A stretch of 54,688 nucleotides of DNA from Streptococcus mitis (GTDB taxonomy: Bacteria > Bacillota > Bacilli > Lactobacillales > Streptococcaceae): positions 1-54,688 of the forward strand of contig NZ_NCVK01000001.1 of assembly GCF_002096845.1 (NCBI RefSeq), given 5' to 3'. The first letter of the stretch is position 1; each line of letters starts with the position of its first letter. Under the pieces are notes generated by a model that ran no database searches, had not been told where the DNA came from, and saw nothing but the letters and a program-made list of their open reading frames with translations. Below, piece by piece: positions 53,309 through 54,688 of the stretch. The position numbers and the translations under genes were made by a program.

Positions 53309-53337
53309 TTGAAATTTTCTAAAAAACCAGGTATTAT
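53309..53337 (+). promoter_or_regulatory. Promoter of the PFL-like gene
   Basis: TTGAAA (53309-53314), a 17-base spacer and TATTAT (53332-53337). The CGAAAG repeats follow immediately, so a repressor bound there would block transcription. Confidence 0.6.
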
Positions 53338-53342
53338 ATTTT

Positions 53343-53372
53343 CGAAAGAAACAAAAATATTTTCGAAAGAAA
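53343..53372. promoter_or_regulatory. CGAAAGAAA direct repeats, 21 bp apart (second DeoR operator candidate)
   Basis: CGAAAGAAA at 53343-53351 and 53364-53372, the same motif and the same 21-bp distance as in the activase/deoR intergenic region. The second copy overlaps the ribosome binding site of the PFL-like gene. Confidence 0.6.
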
Positions 53373-53382
53373 GGTGCTTATT

Positions 53383-54498
53383 ATGGTAAATAAAGAAGTA
53401 GCAAGAACGACAATCAAGACAGAATATTTTGGTAGCCTTACTGAAAGGATGAACAAATATCGAGAAGATGTTTTAAATAAAAAACCTTATATTGATGCTG
53501 AGAGAGCGGTTCTAGCAACACGCGCTTATGATCGATATAAGGAACAACCTAATGTCCTAAAACGCGCCTATATGCTGAAAGAAATTTTGGAAAATATGAC
53601 TATCTATATCGAAGAAGAATCTATGATTGCGGGAAATCAAGCTTCTTCCAATAAAGATGCTCCTATTTTTCCAGAATATACGCTAGAATTTGTTCTCAAT
53701 GAGTTGGATCTTTTTGAAAAGCGTGATGGAGATGTTTTCTATATTACTGAAGAAACAAAAGAACAACTTAGAAGTATTGCTCCGTTTTGGGAAAATAATA
53801 ATTTACGTGCTAGAGCTGGTGCCTTGTTACCTGAAGAAGTGTCTGTTTATATGGAAACAGGGTTCTTCGGTATGGAAGGTAAGATGAATTCTGGAGATGC
53901 TCACTTAGCAGTTAACTATCAGAAACTGTTGCAATTTGGTTTAAGAGGTTTTGAAGAGCGAGCTCGTAAAGCGAAAGCAGCTCTAGATTTAACAGATCCA
54001 GCAAGTATTGATAAATATCATTTTTACGACTCTATATTTATCGTAATCGATGCTATTAAAGTATATGCAAATCGCTTTGTTGCTCTTGCTAAAAATTTAG
54101 CCGAAAATGCAAATCCTAAACGTAAGAAAGAATTACTTGAGATTGCAGATATTTGCTCTAGAGTCCCATATGAACCGGCAACTACTTTTGCAGAAGCTAT
54201 TCAATCAGTTTGGTTTATTCAATGTATTTTACAAATTGAATCTAATGGCCACTCTCTTTCATATGGTCGTTTTGATCAATATATGTATCCATATATGAAG
54301 GCTGATTTAGAAAATGGTAAAGAAACAGAAGATAGCATTGTTGAACGTCTGACAAATCTTTGGATTAAGACAATTACAATTAATAAGGTTCGCAGTCAAG
54401 CACATACATTTTCTTCAGCAGGAAGTCCTTTATATCAAAATGTTACAATTGGTGGACAGACTCGAGATAAGAAGGATGCTGTTAACCAATGTCATTAA
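53383..54498 (+). pseudogene. Glycyl radical enzyme (PFL2/PFL-D-like), truncated by an insertion
   Basis: The frame codes for the N-terminal part of a pyruvate formate-lyase-like glycyl radical enzyme (MVNKEVARTTIKTEYFGSLT), normally about 800 residues. Conserved GALLPEEVSVYMETGFFG and NSGDAHLAVNYQKLL are present. After residue about 368 (KKDAVN) the sequence leaves the family; three unrelated residues and a stop follow (54487-54498). The catalytic Cys and glycyl-radical loop would both have been downstream, so the protein cannot work. The activase, PTS and both regulators remain intact. Whether the rest of the gene lies beyond the window is not visible. Confidence 0.85.
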
Positions 54499-54688
54499 GT
54501 TAGTGATCTAACTACTTGAATAGGAGGTATGATTGAGATCATCAAAGTGATTCTCTATCCTATCTTCTATTTTTTTGCATGACAAATAAAGGTTTTTTCA
54601 CCCTATTTTTTGAGATTTATGTTACTCTATAGATGAAATCAACTACCGATTGGGCCTTTATCTTTCTTGGATATTTTCGATTCGGTCG
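54487..54688 (-). mobile_element. End of an IS4-type insertion sequence (partial)
   Basis: From 54487 the sequence (CAATGTCATTAAGTTAGTGA...) no longer matches the glycyl radical enzyme. By memory its first bases resemble the ends of IS4-family elements (TAATGCCGATCAGTTAAGGA), and a transposase-like C-terminus lies inside on the minus strand. The element continues beyond the window; its exact name, other end and target duplication cannot be seen. Confidence 0.65.
54617..54688 (-). CDS. Transposase C-terminus (partial)
   Basis: On the minus strand, a frame entering from the right edge reads RPNRKYPRKIKAQSVVDFIY and stops at 54617. The basic RxNRKxPRK end resembles that of IS4-type transposases. 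Only 23 residues are inside the window, so the family is tentative. Confidence 0.55.
   Translation of the reverse strand, partial: RPNRKYPRKIKAQSVVDFIYRVT

Overview
The window looks like chromosome of a Mitis-group Streptococcus (S. pneumoniae or a close relative such as S. mitis). Supporting signs are the gene order uvrA - pepP - spx - ireB - ruvX - folC - cls - nrdD/nrdG - S10/spc/alpha ribosomal operons - ACT protein/UPF0210 - phosphoglycerate mutase - ABC transporter - PTS/glycyl-radical locus, two intact BOX elements carrying the pneumococcal BOX-A core, a competence CIN-box (TACGAATA), and a CiaR-box-driven small RNA. The species call rests on sequence reading and recall only; no search was run.

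Layout. 1-4050: right part of a phage-related chromosomal island (5'-truncated DnaC-like loader, two unknown proteins, a 0.8-kb gene-free block with palindromic tandem repeats, a DUF1492-type and an ArpU-type regulator, a very acidic 48-residue protein, several terminators). The island abuts the uvrA promoter. 4090-7975: uvrA and pepP. 8025-11038: an Mg2+ (M-box) riboswitch with terminator, a short leader ORF inside mutually exclusive hairpins, then an MgtA-type P-type ATPase. 11174-13304: spx, a DUF1307-like lipoprotein, ireB-ruvX-DUF1292. 13329-13628: six tandem covarying hairpin modules. 13760-17339: folC, a lipoprotein, cardiolipin synthase. 17387-19143: competence-promoter locus with a 47-residue ORF and a polytopic membrane protein. 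19263-22861: anaerobic ribonucleotide reductase nrdD ... nrdG. 22950-37621: S10, spc and alpha operons (rpsJ to rplQ, including secY, adk, infA, rpmJ and rpoA), with several strongly structured intergenic RNAs. 37887-40437: ACT-domain protein, UPF0210 protein, CiaR-dependent csRNA, phosphoglycerate-mutase-like enzyme.

40540-48245 (minus strand): ABC importer (fused permease, ATPase, binding protein), a second paralogous binding protein, an AraC-type response regulator and a YesM-type sensor kinase. The set resembles a binding-protein/two-component sensing system (HptRSA-like) joined to an AfuABC/FbpABC-type importer. 48420-54498: glycyl-radical-enzyme activase, DeoR- and SorC-family regulators, a lactose/cellobiose-family PTS (IIA, IIB, IIC), and a glycyl radical enzyme cut short after about 370 residues by what looks like an IS4-type insertion running off the right edge.

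The observations I find most worth pursuing are the M-box plus acidic/proline-containing leader ORF before mgtA, the covarying hairpin array at 13.3-13.6 kb, the palindromic array in the island, the second binding protein beside the two-component system, and two separate repeated operator candidates in the PTS/glycyl-radical locus, one of them with an exactly conserved 21-bp spacing.
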